Shown here piece after piece: positions 41,627 through 50,273 of a stretch of DNA of 64,000 bases. The translations under genes were made by a program, and so were the position numbers. Position 1 is the stretch's first letter; each line of letters starts with the position of its first letter. Below the pieces are notes generated by a model. That model was not told the DNA's origin, did not search any database, and worked only from the letters and a program-made list of their open reading frames with translations. Source of the DNA: Mesorhizobium sp. ES1-1. GTDB taxonomy: Bacteria; Pseudomonadota; Alphaproteobacteria; Rhizobiales; Rhizobiaceae. The stretch is taken from positions 248,001-312,000 of the forward strand of contig NZ_JAIUGX010000004.1 in assembly GCF_020164785.1 (NCBI RefSeq). Direction: 5' to 3'.

Positions 41627-41740
41627 GACTGGAGCTTCTTTGTCGCAGCCTGGGCGATCGGGAGCAGACCCGATGTGCCCACAAATGCCTGATATTCCCG
41701 AACTGGGCGGCTTGCCATGTCCCTAGCTGCGCGGTGCTGC

Positions 41741-41938
41741 CTATATGAAGCCGCGCTTCAGGCGGGCGCGCTTGAGGATGGCGCGCCAGCGGATCATGTC
41801 GAATGGGATGGGCTCGTTGTTGTTGGCGATATGGAAGATCTCGTTGTTGACGTTCTTGAGCGAGCGCCAGAAATCATAGTCGGTGATGCGCGGATCGGCG
41901 GCAAGCCTGTCGACCTCGACCTTGATGTCGGTTTTCAT
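41741..41938 (-). CDS. Small conserved-looking protein of unknown function
   Basis: A 65-residue soluble protein starting at ATG 41938 ([19 protein letters not shown]). The composition ([16 protein letters not shown], then [18 protein letters not shown]) has mixed charge, several tryptophans and a basic C-terminus, which is unlike a chance frame. I do not recognise a domain. The frame is open up to 42022, but those extra residues look non-coding. It stands alone between the LOV kinase promoter and the thioesterase gene, on the same strand as both. Confidence 0.6.
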   Translation of the reverse strand: MKTDIKVEVDRLAADPRITDYDFWRSLKNVNNEIFHIANNNEPIPFDMIRWRAILKRARLKRGFI

Positions 41939-42083
41939 GCACGTCCCTCGAACCGGGTCGCCCGCCGCCCCATATAGCGACCCTGTGCGGACCGTTCTCG
42001 ACCGCTCCGCTGAGTCGTTCAACGGCTCAATTGGCTTGTTCCCGTTAAAACCCCGGTAAGGTTAACGCGGTCGCAGAGTCGCT

Positions 42084-42569
42084 TCAAGCTGGCTTGCGAC
42101 GAATCCCGATCGAGCGACCGGCGCGCTCCGGCGTCGGCAGCCCCGCATGGGCGGCGCGCATGGCTTCGACCTTGGCCAGGACATCGGCGGGGAAGGGCGC
42201 GACCTTCGGGCCGGACATGTCGACATGAAGGGCAAGCTGTTCCGAGGTGGCGGCCAGCCACCCGTCGACGTGGCGGATTTCCTGGTAAAGCCGCAGGCGC
42301 TTCTCGTCATGGTCGATCAGTTGCAGCGAGACCGTGACCTTGTGGTCGAGATGCAGTTCCTGCACGTAGCAGACGTGGACTTCAGCGGTGTAGATGGTGA
42401 GCCGCCGCTGCTCGACATAGTCCAGGCCCATGCCCATCGCCGCGAAGGCCTCGTCGGAGCAGCGGTCGAACAGCACGTTGTAGTACGCCATGTTGAGATG
42501 GCCGTTATAGTCGATCCAGTCCTTCTGAATGCCCATTGGCTGGGAGACGAAGGGGGCGGGAATGGGCAT
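42084..42569 (-). CDS. Acyl-CoA thioesterase, hot-dog fold (4-hydroxybenzoyl-CoA type)
   Basis: A 161-residue hot-dog thioesterase. The catalytic-region motif DWIDYNGHLNMAYYNVLFD carries the conserved aspartate and Asn-Gly-His of the 4HBT class, near residues 17-35. The central helix region EAFAAMGMGLDYVEQ and the strand TAEVHVCYVQELHL follow. AAGGAAG precedes ATG 42569. Similar proteins are sometimes found with carnitine or betainyl-CoA degradation genes, but no such genes are nearby, so the acyl substrate is open. Confidence 0.85.
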   Translation of the reverse strand: MPIPAPFVSQPMGIQKDWIDYNGHLNMAYYNVLFDRCSDEAFAAMGMGLDYVEQRRLTIYTAEVHVCYVQELHLDHKVTVSLQLIDHDEKRLRLYQEIRHVDGWLAATSEQLALHVDMSGPKVAPFPADVLAKVEAMRAAHAGLPTPERAGRSIGIRRKPA

Positions 42570-42670
42570 TGAAACTTCCTTGTTCTGGCGCTGGACATAG
42601 CCCCGCTGGTGAGACTACGCATGGATAATTGCATGGCAAGGTGGGCGCTGGTCCATTCGCGGAGGAATAC

Positions 42671-44089
42671 ATGGCTCTGAGCGACCTCAATCCGGTTCAA
42701 CGCAACGAAGAGGGAATCGCAGCGGTTCTCGGCATCCTCAAGCAGCAATTGGGCGAACGTTTCCAGACCGGCCAGGCCATCCGTGCCCAGCATGCGCATA
42801 CCACGACCTACATTCCGACTCAGGCGCCCGACGGCGTCGTCTTTCCGGAGACGACGGCCGAAGTGCAGGAGGTCGTGCGCGCCTGCGCGGCGCATCGCGT
42901 GCCGGTGATCGCCTTCGGCGTCGGTTCGTCGCTGGAAGGCCATACCAACGCGCCCGGCGGCGGGATCTCGGTCGACACTTCGCGCATGAACCGCATTCTG
43001 TCGGTCAATCCACAGGACCTCGATTGCACAGTCGAGCCCGGGGTGACGCGCGAGGACCTCAACCGGCATCTGCGCGACACCGGCCTGTTCTTTCCGATCG
43101 ATCCCGGTGCCAACGCCTCGCTTGGTGGAATGGCGGCGACACGGGCGTCCGGTACCAATGCGGTGCGCTACGGCACGATGCGCGAAAACGTGCTTTCGCT
43201 GACCGCCGTCATGGCCGATGGCGAGACGGTGACGACCGGCAAGCGCGCGAAAAAGAGCTCGGCCGGTTACGACCTGACGCGGCTGCTGGTCGGGTCCGAA
43301 GGGACGCTCGGCATCATCACCTCGCTGACGCTGAAGCTGCAGGGCATCCCGCAGGCGATCTCCGGCGGCGTCTGCCCGTTTCCGAGCCTTGAGGCCGCCT
43401 GCAATGCGGTCATCTCGACCATCCAGATGGGTATTCCGGTGGCGCGCATCGAACTCGTCAATGCCCTGCAGATGCGGGCAATGAAGAATTATTCGAAGCT
43501 CGACTATCCGGAGAGCCCATGCCTGTTCGTCGAATTCCATGGCAGCGACGCCGGGGTCGCCGAGCAGGCCGAGACCTTCGGCATGATCGCCGAGGAGAAT
43601 GGCGGCGGGCCGTTCCTGTGGACCAGCGTCGCCGAGGAACGCACGAAGCTGTGGAAGGCAAGGCATGACGCCTATTGGGCATCGCTGACGCTGCGGCCCG
43701 GCGCTAAGGGCCTATCGACGGACGTCTGCGTGCCGATCTCGCGCTTTGCCGAATGCGTCACCGAGACCGAGGCCGACATCGCGGAGATGGGCCTGATCGC
43801 CCCCATCGTCGGCCATGCCGGCGACGGCAATTTCCACACAATGGTGCTGATGGACGTGAACGACCCGAACGAGATCGCGCGCTGTGAGGAGTTCGTCGCC
43901 CGCCTCAACTTGCGGGCGATCTCAATGGACGGCACCTGCACAGGCGAGCACGGCATCGGCCAGGGCAAGATCGGCTTCATGCGCCGCGAACTTGGCCACG
44001 GCGTCGACATCATGCACACGATCAAACAGGCGCTCGATCCGCAGAACATCATGAATCCAGGCAAGATCCTGCCTGGCGCGGCGCAATAG
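42671..44089 (+). CDS. FAD-linked D-lactate dehydrogenase-type oxidoreductase
   Basis: A 472-residue flavoprotein of the vanillyl-alcohol-oxidase/GlcD superfamily, best matched by D-lactate dehydrogenase (cytochrome). ATG 42671 has GGAGG five bases upstream. The FAD domain shows PVIAFGVGSSLEGHTNAP, DPGANASLGGMAATRASG and GSEGTLGIITSL. The C-terminal cap has the substrate/metal motif PIVGHAGDGNFH and GTCTGEHGIGQGK. D-2-hydroxyglutarate or glycolate as substrate cannot be ruled out. It stands divergent from the thioesterase with a 101-base gap. Confidence 0.9.
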   Translation: MALSDLNPVQRNEEGIAAVLGILKQQLGERFQTGQAIRAQHAHTTTYIPTQAPDGVVFPETTAEVQEVVRACAAHRVPVIAFGVGSSLEGHTNAPGGGISVDTSRMNRILSVNPQDLDCTVEPGVTREDLNRHLRDTGLFFPIDPGANASLGGMAATRASGTNAVRYGTMRENVLSLTAVMADGETVTTGKRAKKSSAGYDLTRLLVGSEGTLGIITSLTLKLQGIPQAISGGVCPFPSLEAACNAVISTIQMGIPVARIELVNALQMRAMKNYSKLDYPESPCLFVEFHGSDAGVAEQAETFGMIAEENGGGPFLWTSVAEERTKLWKARHDAYWASLTLRPGAKGLSTDVCVPISRFAECVTETEADIAEMGLIAPIVGHAGDGNFHTMVLMDVNDPNEIARCEEFVARLNLRAISMDGTCTGEHGIGQGKIGFMRRELGHGVDIMHTIKQALDPQNIMNPGKILPGAAQ

Positions 44090-44289
44090 AAGGCAGCCAA
44101 AACTCTGCTCCGCTAGAGGTGCCGCTTGCCTCGGCCGGCGCGCCACTGCCTCAAATCTTCGCGGAAGAAGGCAGGCTGCTCCAGACTGTCGAATGCATCC
44201 TAAAGAATCCGCGAAACAGAATTGCCTCTTTATCGACACGCGGATGCGGGTAGAGTGCCGCTGAATCTCAACCAATCCGTTCGGAGCTG

Positions 44290-47200
44290 ATGCTCGCACG
44301 TCTTTTCGTGATCTTTGGTGGCCTGTTCGTGCTGGTGCTGCTCGCGGCGCTGGTGGTGCCGTACTTTGTCGACTGGACGGGTTACCGGGCCGAATTCGAG
44401 CGCGAGGCGAGCGCCATTCTGGGCCGCAAGGTGACAGTGCAGGGGGATGCAACGGCAAGACTTCTGCCGTTTCCTTCGGTGACTTTCTCGAATGTCGCCG
44501 TGGCCGGTGGCCCCGGCGGCCAGCCCGCTATGACGGTTGAAACGTTCTCGATGGATGCCGAACTGGCGCCGTTCCTGCGCGGCGAAGTGCTGATCTTCGA
44601 CATGCGGCTGGTGCGGCCGAAAGCCACCATCGACATCGCCAATGACGGCACCGTCGACTGGGCGATGCGGCCGTCCTCGCCCTTCGACCTCAACCAGATC
44701 TCGATCGAGAAGCTGACTGTGACGGATGGGCGGATCGAGTTGCGCCATGCGACGGGCGGGCGCAGCCATCTCCTGTCGGAGATCAATTCGACCATCTCGG
44801 CAAAGTCGCTCGCCGGCCCATGGCGAATGGATGGCACGCTTAAATTGGACGGGCTTCGCGCCACTGTTGCGGCCTCCACCGGCAAGGCTGAGGGCTCCGG
44901 TCAGATGCGGTTGCGGGTGAGGGCCGATCCCGATGACTATCCGCTGGTCATCGAAACAGACGGCAATGCCGGCATCCTCGATGGCGCGGCCGTCTATTCC
45001 GGCGACTTCAAGATCTCCGGTGCCGATAAGCACGCCACCGGGCCGTACGGCTCGGATGGCGAATTGGTGGCTGCCAGCGCCGGCAAGGCCGATCCGGGCT
45101 TTCGGCTGAACGGCAAGTTTTCGCTCGACCACCAGAAGCTCGGCGTCGACGAGTTCCGTTTCGAGACGGGACCGCTAGACAATCCCTACACCGCCGATGG
45201 CAAAGCTTCGGTCGATCTCGGCCTGAAGCCGAGCTTCGCCATCGAGGCGGATGGCGCACAGGTGAAGCTGGACGAGGCTGTGGGCGGTCAGGCCGGCACC
45301 GGACTGACGTTGGAGCAGCGCATTGCCGGACTGGAACAGGCATTGCTCGACCTGCCGAAACCGACGATGCCCGGCTCCGTCGAAGTCAGGCTGCCAGCGG
45401 TGGTTGCCGGCGACACCACAGTGCGCGACGTCCACCTCTCAGCCGAGCCGATTGAAAGCGGATGGAAGGTCAGGTCGCTTGCGGCGACCTTGCCCGGTCG
45501 CACCAAGCTGGAGGCCGACGGCCTGCTTGCGCTCAACATGCAGGGCCATTTCGGTTTCACCGGCTCGCTGTTGCTGGCCGTTGCGCAACCCTCCGGCTTT
45601 GCCGCATGGCTTTCGAAGGATGTCGACGAGGCGATCCGCCGGCTGCCCGCGGCCGGCTTCAAGGCCAAAGTCGATCTGTCGGAAAATCATCAGTCTTTCA
45701 GCGATCTCGAGCTCATCCTGGGCAAGGCGAAATTCTCCGGACGCATCGACGCGAGCCAGCCCGACAATGCCAAGCCGTCGGTGCTGATGCGGCTTGAGGG
45801 CGGCGACCTCGACGTCGACGGGCTGGCGGCCTTTGCCTCGATTTTCGTGAGCGACGAGGGCGCCAACCGATTTGCCGACAGCGATCTCGATTTCCAGATC
45901 AAGGCCGGCCCGGTCAGCGCCGCAGGACTCACCGCTGACACGGTCGACACCGTGCTCAGGTTGCGCGACGGGCTGCTTGAAGTGGACCGGCTGTCCGTGG
46001 GCGGGCTGGCCGGTGCCTCGATCAGCGCTACCGGCCGGATCAAGGATTTCCCGGCGAGCCCGACCGGCAAGCTCGATGCATCGGTGGTCGCCGTCGATCT
46101 GAAGCCGTTGATCGACGTCGCAGCGCAGCATTATCCTGATAATGCCGTGCTGAAAGGGCTGGCGAGCCGCGCCGCGTCCTATCCCGACCTGTTCCAGGAT
46201 GCGCGGTTGGACCTCGTGGCGAGCGCCGCCGACAACCGCGACGGCACCACGGGTCTGGCGGTCAGCGGACAGGGCAAGGCCGGTGGCTCGGCCTTTTCCG
46301 CGTCGCTGTCGGGGAAAGGGGCGGCCGACAGGCTCCTCGAGGCGCCGATGACGCTTACATTCAACGCCAAGAACCCTGATGCGACGGCGCTGCTCGCGCT
46401 CTACGGGTTGCCGGCGCTGCCGCTTGGCATGCTGGGCGAAGCGAGCACGGATGTCTCGGCCAAGGGCACGCTTGGCGAGGGCCTGGCCACGACCTTCAGC
46501 CTCACCGGCAACGACTTCAAGGCCGCTTTCGAGGGGACGGTATCGGACACGGCGCAAGGTGTCGCCGCCAAGGGCCAGCTCAGCCTCGACGCCGCCGACA
46601 TCGAGCCTTGGCTGATGACATCGGGCGTCGGCCTGCCGGGCATGGGGGCGGGCATGTCGATGACACTGTCGGCCCAGGGCGACTATGGCAACGGGTTGCT
46701 GGTGCTGGACAATCTCAGCGGAGCCATCAACGAAGCCGCTGTATCCGGCGACGTGAACCTCGATACAAAGGACGGCGTCCCGCATCTGGCAGGCGCGCTG
46801 GCCCTCGACGAACTTGACCTCGACCCGGTTGCGGTAGCGTTGTTTGGTGATTCCGCTTTTCTGCCGGACAAGGATGGAGCGGACAATAGCGGCGCCTGGC
46901 CTTCGGCTCCGTTCAGCCCGAAATCCAGCCTGCCATTTACAGCCGATCTTGACCTGACAACGGCGGCACTGGCTGCGGGCCCATTCGCCACGGCTTATGA
47001 CGCGGCCTTCTCGCTCAAGCTGGACCAGGAGGGCATTCGCGTTTCGGATCTCAAGGCAAAGTTCCTCGGCGGTGCGCTCACCGGCCTGTTCGAAGTGAAG
47101 AACAATGAGGGTACCGGCCTTTTCAGCGGCCAGATGAAACTGGCGGGCGCCGATCTTGCAACCATGCTGCCGGATGCCGGCATTAGCGGTAGCGGCGACT

Positions 47201-48261
47201 TCTCGACGTCGTTGTCGACGAGCGGCAAGACGGTCGATGGGATGGTGGCGGCTCTCTCGGGTTCCGGCACGGCGACGCTCAGGAGCTTGCGGATCGCCGG
47301 CGCCAATCCTGACGCGTTAAATGCATTGCTTGCCAAGGCGGACGCGATCGGGCGCGACATCGATGTAGCCAAGACCGCCGGCTTCGCGCCGCAGATCGCC
47401 GCCGATGGCAGTTTTGCGGCGAAGGATACCGAGATCGCGTTCACGGTTGCGGGCGGCACGCTGAGGGCGCCACCGATCACCTTGGAGAACCCGGCGGCGA
47501 CCTTGTCGGCCGATATCACGGCCAACCTCAATGCCAGCACCGTCCTGGCCAAGGGAGCAATCACCTATCGGCCCGGTGACGAGGCCTTGGTCGGCTCCGA
47601 GCCGGTCATGAATTTCACCGCTGAAGGGCCATTCGGCGCCGTGAAACGACAATTCGACAGCGAGCCGCTGGCGCAGTTCCTGACCCAGCGGGCGCTTGAA
47701 AAGGAACAGCAGCGCGTCGAGGCCATGCAGGCCGCACTGCTCGAGAAGCAGCGGCTGCGGCGCGAGGTGCGCTACTACGCGTCGCTGCAGGACGCGCGCG
47801 ACAAGGCCGCCGAAGAACTGCGCAAACAGGAAGAAGCGGCGCGGCTCAAAGCCGAGGCCGAGGCTAAGGCTAAGGCTAAGGCTAAGGCCGAAGCGGAAGC
47901 GGAAGCTCAGGCGAAGGCCCAGGCGGAAGCTCAAGCGAAGGCCGATGCGGAAGCCAAGGCTAAGGCGGACGCGGAAGCCAAATCAAAGGCAGATGCGGAT
48001 GCCAAGGCTGCCGCCGAGCAGCGGGCCGCCGACGAAGCGGCCAAGGCTCAGGCCGGTGAGGAACAGCGTCAGAAGACCGAGGACGCGAACCGCATTGCCT
48101 CGCAGGAAAAGGCAAGGCTTGAGGCCGAACGCAAGGCCGAACAGGCGCCGAAGGTCGAGCGCACGCCGCTGCCGCCGGCCAACGACAATCCGCCGGAGCA
48201 GAAGCCAAAGCTGGCGCCGTCGGCGATCGACAATCTCCTGAAGTCGCTGAACGGCGGGTGA
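44290..48261 (+). CDS. Large AsmA family protein with low-complexity C-terminal tail
   Basis: A 1323-residue protein anchored in the inner membrane by residues 4-24 (LFVIFGGLFVLVLLAALVVP) with a long periplasmic part. The N-terminal AsmA motif YRAEFEREASAILGRKV, then VTVQGDATARLLPFPSVTFSNV, is classic; repeated beta-groove units follow, in keeping with a TamB/AsmA bridge for lipid transport to the outer membrane. From about residue 1160 it becomes a charged helical tail of Ala, Lys, Glu and Gln, ending in a Pro-rich piece. The 200-base gap upstream holds nothing I can name. Confidence 0.9.
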   Translation: MLARLFVIFGGLFVLVLLAALVVPYFVDWTGYRAEFEREASAILGRKVTVQGDATARLLPFPSVTFSNVAVAGGPGGQPAMTVETFSMDAELAPFLRGEVLIFDMRLVRPKATIDIANDGTVDWAMRPSSPFDLNQISIEKLTVTDGRIELRHATGGRSHLLSEINSTISAKSLAGPWRMDGTLKLDGLRATVAASTGKAEGSGQMRLRVRADPDDYPLVIETDGNAGILDGAAVYSGDFKISGADKHATGPYGSDGELVAASAGKADPGFRLNGKFSLDHQKLGVDEFRFETGPLDNPYTADGKASVDLGLKPSFAIEADGAQVKLDEAVGGQAGTGLTLEQRIAGLEQALLDLPKPTMPGSVEVRLPAVVAGDTTVRDVHLSAEPIESGWKVRSLAATLPGRTKLEADGLLALNMQGHFGFTGSLLLAVAQPSGFAAWLSKDVDEAIRRLPAAGFKAKVDLSENHQSFSDLELILGKAKFSGRIDASQPDNAKPSVLMRLEGGDLDVDGLAAFASIFVSDEGANRFADSDLDFQIKAGPVSAAGLTADTVDTVLRLRDGLLEVDRLSVGGLAGASISATGRIKDFPASPTGKLDASVVAVDLKPLIDVAAQHYPDNAVLKGLASRAASYPDLFQDARLDLVASAADNRDGTTGLAVSGQGKAGGSAFSASLSGKGAADRLLEAPMTLTFNAKNPDATALLALYGLPALPLGMLGEASTDVSAKGTLGEGLATTFSLTGNDFKAAFEGTVSDTAQGVAAKGQLSLDAADIEPWLMTSGVGLPGMGAGMSMTLSAQGDYGNGLLVLDNLSGAINEAAVSGDVNLDTKDGVPHLAGALALDELDLDPVAVALFGDSAFLPDKDGADNSGAWPSAPFSPKSSLPFTADLDLTTAALAAGPFATAYDAAFSLKLDQEGIRVSDLKAKFLGGALTGLFEVKNNEGTGLFSGQMKLAGADLATMLPDAGISGSGDFSTSLSTSGKTVDGMVAALSGSGTATLRSLRIAGANPDALNALLAKADAIGRDIDVAKTAGFAPQIAADGSFAAKDTEIAFTVAGGTLRAPPITLENPAATLSADITANLNASTVLAKGAITYRPGDEALVGSEPVMNFTAEGPFGAVKRQFDSEPLAQFLTQRALEKEQQRVEAMQAALLEKQRLRREVRYYASLQDARDKAAEELRKQEEAARLKAEAEAKAKAKAKAEAEAEAQAKAQAEAQAKADAEAKAKADAEAKSKADADAKAAAEQRAADEAAKAQAGEEQRQKTEDANRIASQEKARLEAERKAEQAPKVERTPLPPANDNPPEQKPKLAPSAIDNLLKSLNGG

Positions 48262-48293
48262 GGCAGCAAACGGGCCGTTGAGTCAACTCGGAG

Positions 48294-48518
48294 CTAGGAA
48301 CCCGCGCTGCGCTTCGCCCATTCCAGCACATGAAGCCGCAGCGCCGAGGACAGGTTGGTGTCGCGCGGACGCGTCGCGTCGACTTCGGCGACAAGGGCGG
48401 CGAGCGTCAAAGCCCTGGCTGTGGCGATCGCGAGGAGATCGTCATGAAAAGGTTTTTCGAGGGAATAGCTGGTGCGGTGGCCGCGAATGGTCACCGAGCG
48501 TTTTTCGACCGCGCTCAC
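48294..48518 (-). CDS. Ribbon-helix-helix domain protein
   Basis: A 74-residue protein of the RHH_4 type, a small DNA-binding fold. The start is GTG 48518 (VSAVEKRSVTIRGHRTSYSLE). The strand KRSVTIRGHRTSYSLEKPF is followed by two helices (HDDLLAIATAR and LAALVAEVDATR), and the C-terminal LSSALRLHVLEWAK is a known family ending. Its target is unknown. It is the last gene of a minus-strand run sspB - DUF4169 - RHH with gaps of 10-16 bases, a run seen across rhizobia. Confidence 0.85.
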   Translation of the reverse strand: MSAVEKRSVTIRGHRTSYSLEKPFHDDLLAIATARALTLAALVAEVDATRPRDTNLSSALRLHVLEWAKRSAGS

Positions 48519-48528
48519 GCCGAGGCGC

Positions 48529-48726
48529 TCAACGGTCGTCTTCGGCGCTGGAGGTTTCTCGGCGATGGCCGGCGAGGAACCTTTCGCTTGTCTCGGCGGC
48601 CAGGCGGTCGCGTTCCTTTTCGGCCTTGTTGCGGCCGTGCAATGCGCGGTTATGAGCGGCTTCCCGTTCCTTCTCCAGCCTTGCCTTCTGCTTGCGGGCC
48701 TGGCGGAGATTGACGATGTCGGCCAT
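48529..48726 (-). CDS. DUF4169 family protein
   Basis: A 65-residue, extremely charged protein beginning MADIVNLRQARKQKARLEKE, the family's signature. It is probably a single long helix rich in Arg, Lys and Glu. No function is known. It lies 16 bases from sspB and 10 bases from the ribbon-helix-helix gene, so the three are likely one transcript. Confidence 0.85.
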   Translation of the reverse strand: MADIVNLRQARKQKARLEKEREAAHNRALHGRNKAEKERDRLAAETSERFLAGHRRETSSAEDDR

Positions 48727-48742
48727 GGCGCGAACCGTAGAA

Positions 48743-49285
48743 TTATTTCTTGCGGAAGGCGTCGAGCGACACCACGTCGGCGCCCTTGGCCCCGGCGTCT
48801 GCCGCCGCCGCAGGCTGCTTTTCAGGCTCGGCCGCGGACTTCTTCTCGGCCTTCGGCTTTTTCTCCGAAACGATGGTCAGCGGCTCGGGAGCCGGCTGTG
48901 CCGCCGGTTCGTCCGCTGCCGCGACGTCGGTCTTCACGTCGAACTCGAGTTCGAAGTTGACCGACGGATCGTAGAAGCCGCGTACGGCCGAGAACGGAAT
49001 TTCGAGTTTCTCCGGCACATCGGAAAAGGACAGCCCAACCTCGAAGCCGGTGTCCGTCACCTTGAGGTCCCAATACTGGAACTGGATGACGATGGTCATC
49101 TGCTCGGGGTAACGCTCGCGCAGGCGCGACGACACGCGCACGCCGGGCGCGCCGGTCAGGAAAGTAATGAAGAAATGGTGGTTGCCGGGGAGGCCGGTGC
49201 GCGAGACCTCTGCCAGGACCTTGCGCATGACGCCGCGCAACGCCTCCTGGGCCAGAATGTCGTAGCGTATGTGGTCGTCGGCCAT
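48743..49285 (-). CDS. sspB: SspB family ClpXP adaptor (alpha type)
   Basis: A 180-residue adaptor that binds ssrA-tagged proteins and hands them to the ClpXP protease. Residues 1-120 are the tag-binding fold: MADDHIRYDILAQEALRGVM, then PGNHHFFITFLTGAPGV and MTIVIQFQYWDLKVTD, typical of the alphaproteobacterial form. A flexible, Ala/Lys/Glu/Pro-rich linker follows, and the end ADVVSLDAFRKK is the ClpX-docking tail. It opens the sspB-DUF4169-RHH run. The tmRNA gene that encodes the tag lies about 2.4 kb away on the same strand. Confidence 0.92.
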   Translation of the reverse strand: MADDHIRYDILAQEALRGVMRKVLAEVSRTGLPGNHHFFITFLTGAPGVRVSSRLRERYPEQMTIVIQFQYWDLKVTDTGFEVGLSFSDVPEKLEIPFSAVRGFYDPSVNFELEFDVKTDVAAADEPAAQPAPEPLTIVSEKKPKAEKKSAAEPEKQPAAAADAGAKGADVVSLDAFRKK

Positions 49286-49402
49286 GTGGCGGTCGGGTTC
49301 CGTTGAATCGTCCGCATAGCTGTAGTCAAGCTTGAGCGCGGCGTAAACCGCATATAGATCACCGCAGCGAGGAAGCGAGGCCTGTTGCCATGATTTGATC
49401 GC

Positions 49403-50101
49403 TCAGGCGCTGGCGATAGCGCTTTGCTTATCAACCGGAGCCACCGTTCGGCGCTTGCCAAAGGCGCGCAGGAAGGTGCGCACGCCATTTGTCGCGGATT
49501 GCAGAACTTCGTTCTCCCTTGGTGTACCGCCGAGCATGAAAGTGGTCTGCAACTCGGCATTGACGAGGCCGAGGAACTGGCGCGCCGCCACGTCGGGATC
49601 CTCGATATCGAGGTAGCCGCCATAGGCAAGCCGGGCGAAGCGAGCGGCGATTGCCGGCCATGTTCGACCTGGGCCCTGTTCACGCCATTCGGCAAACAGT
49701 TCGGGATAGCGTTCGCCTTCGGTCTGGATCAGCTTGCGGAGGAATTTTCCATCGCGGTTGCAGATGCAGTTCTGGTTCAGACGCACTGCAAAGCCGACAA
49801 GGTCTACCTCGAGATCGTTAGGCTGGTCGGGGAAGGTGGCGATGGTGGCGAAGATGCCGGCATTGCAGCGTTCGGTGAGATCGCGCACGACGGCAACGAA
49901 CAGCTTTTCCTTGTCGCCATGATGGTTGTAAATGGTCTGGCGCGAGACCCCGGCTTCGGCGGCAATGAGATCGATGTTGGCTCCTGCGAAGCCCTCCCGG
50001 CAGAACACCCCGGCCGCTGCATCGACGATGGATAGACGCTTGGCCTCGTGGCCGCGTGGCCGGAAAGTGTCAGGAGAAGCGCCCAATCTCATGAAAACCA
50101 T
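49403..50101 (-). CDS. TetR family transcriptional regulator
   Basis: A 232-residue repressor-type protein. The DNA-binding helix-turn-helix is in FAGANIDLIAAEAGVSRQTIYNHHGDKEKLF (first third), the rest is a helical ligand domain with QFLGLVNAELQTTFMLGG near the end. Two starts are possible: ATG 50101 or ATG 50092 (MRLGASPD); neither has a clear ribosome site. It is divergent from the MFS pump gene, and a perfect palindrome stands between them, so it most likely represses the pump and perhaps itself. Confidence 0.88.
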   Translation of the reverse strand: MVFMRLGASPDTFRPRGHEAKRLSIVDAAAGVFCREGFAGANIDLIAAEAGVSRQTIYNHHGDKEKLFVAVVRDLTERCNAGIFATIATFPDQPNDLEVDLVGFAVRLNQNCICNRDGKFLRKLIQTEGERYPELFAEWREQGPGRTWPAIAARFARLAYGGYLDIEDPDVAARQFLGLVNAELQTTFMLGGTPRENEVLQSATNGVRTFLRAFGKRRTVAPVDKQSAIASA

Positions 50102-50111
50102 ATAGAGGCGA

Positions 50112-50140
50112 TTGACGATTTAGACAAGACTGTCTAAATT
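50112..50140 (+). promoter_or_regulatory. Promoter of the MFS gene with an embedded TetR operator
   Basis: TTGACG (50112-50117) and TAAATT (50135-50140) stand 17 bases apart, a good sigma-70-type promoter toward the pump. Within it lies a 22-base perfect palindrome, arms ATTTAGACA (50118-50126) and TGTCTAAAT (50131-50139) around AGAC. A repressor bound there would cover the spacer and the -10 element. Binding by the adjacent TetR protein is inferred from position. Confidence 0.75.
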
Positions 50141-50273
50141 TGTGGACACGAGATTTCGGCTCGGAGAGACGAATAAACCGGCTCCTGCGGGAGTCGGAAT
50201 CCTACGGGATGGAACGTCCTAAGGTCAGACGTCGCCTGGCGGCTGCAACCAGATTCGAAAGAAAGCCTTTATC

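Noticed and set aside
42317..43666. 449-codon minus-strand frame opposite the D-lactate dehydrogenase gene
   Set aside because: Overlaps two well-supported genes and has no family features.
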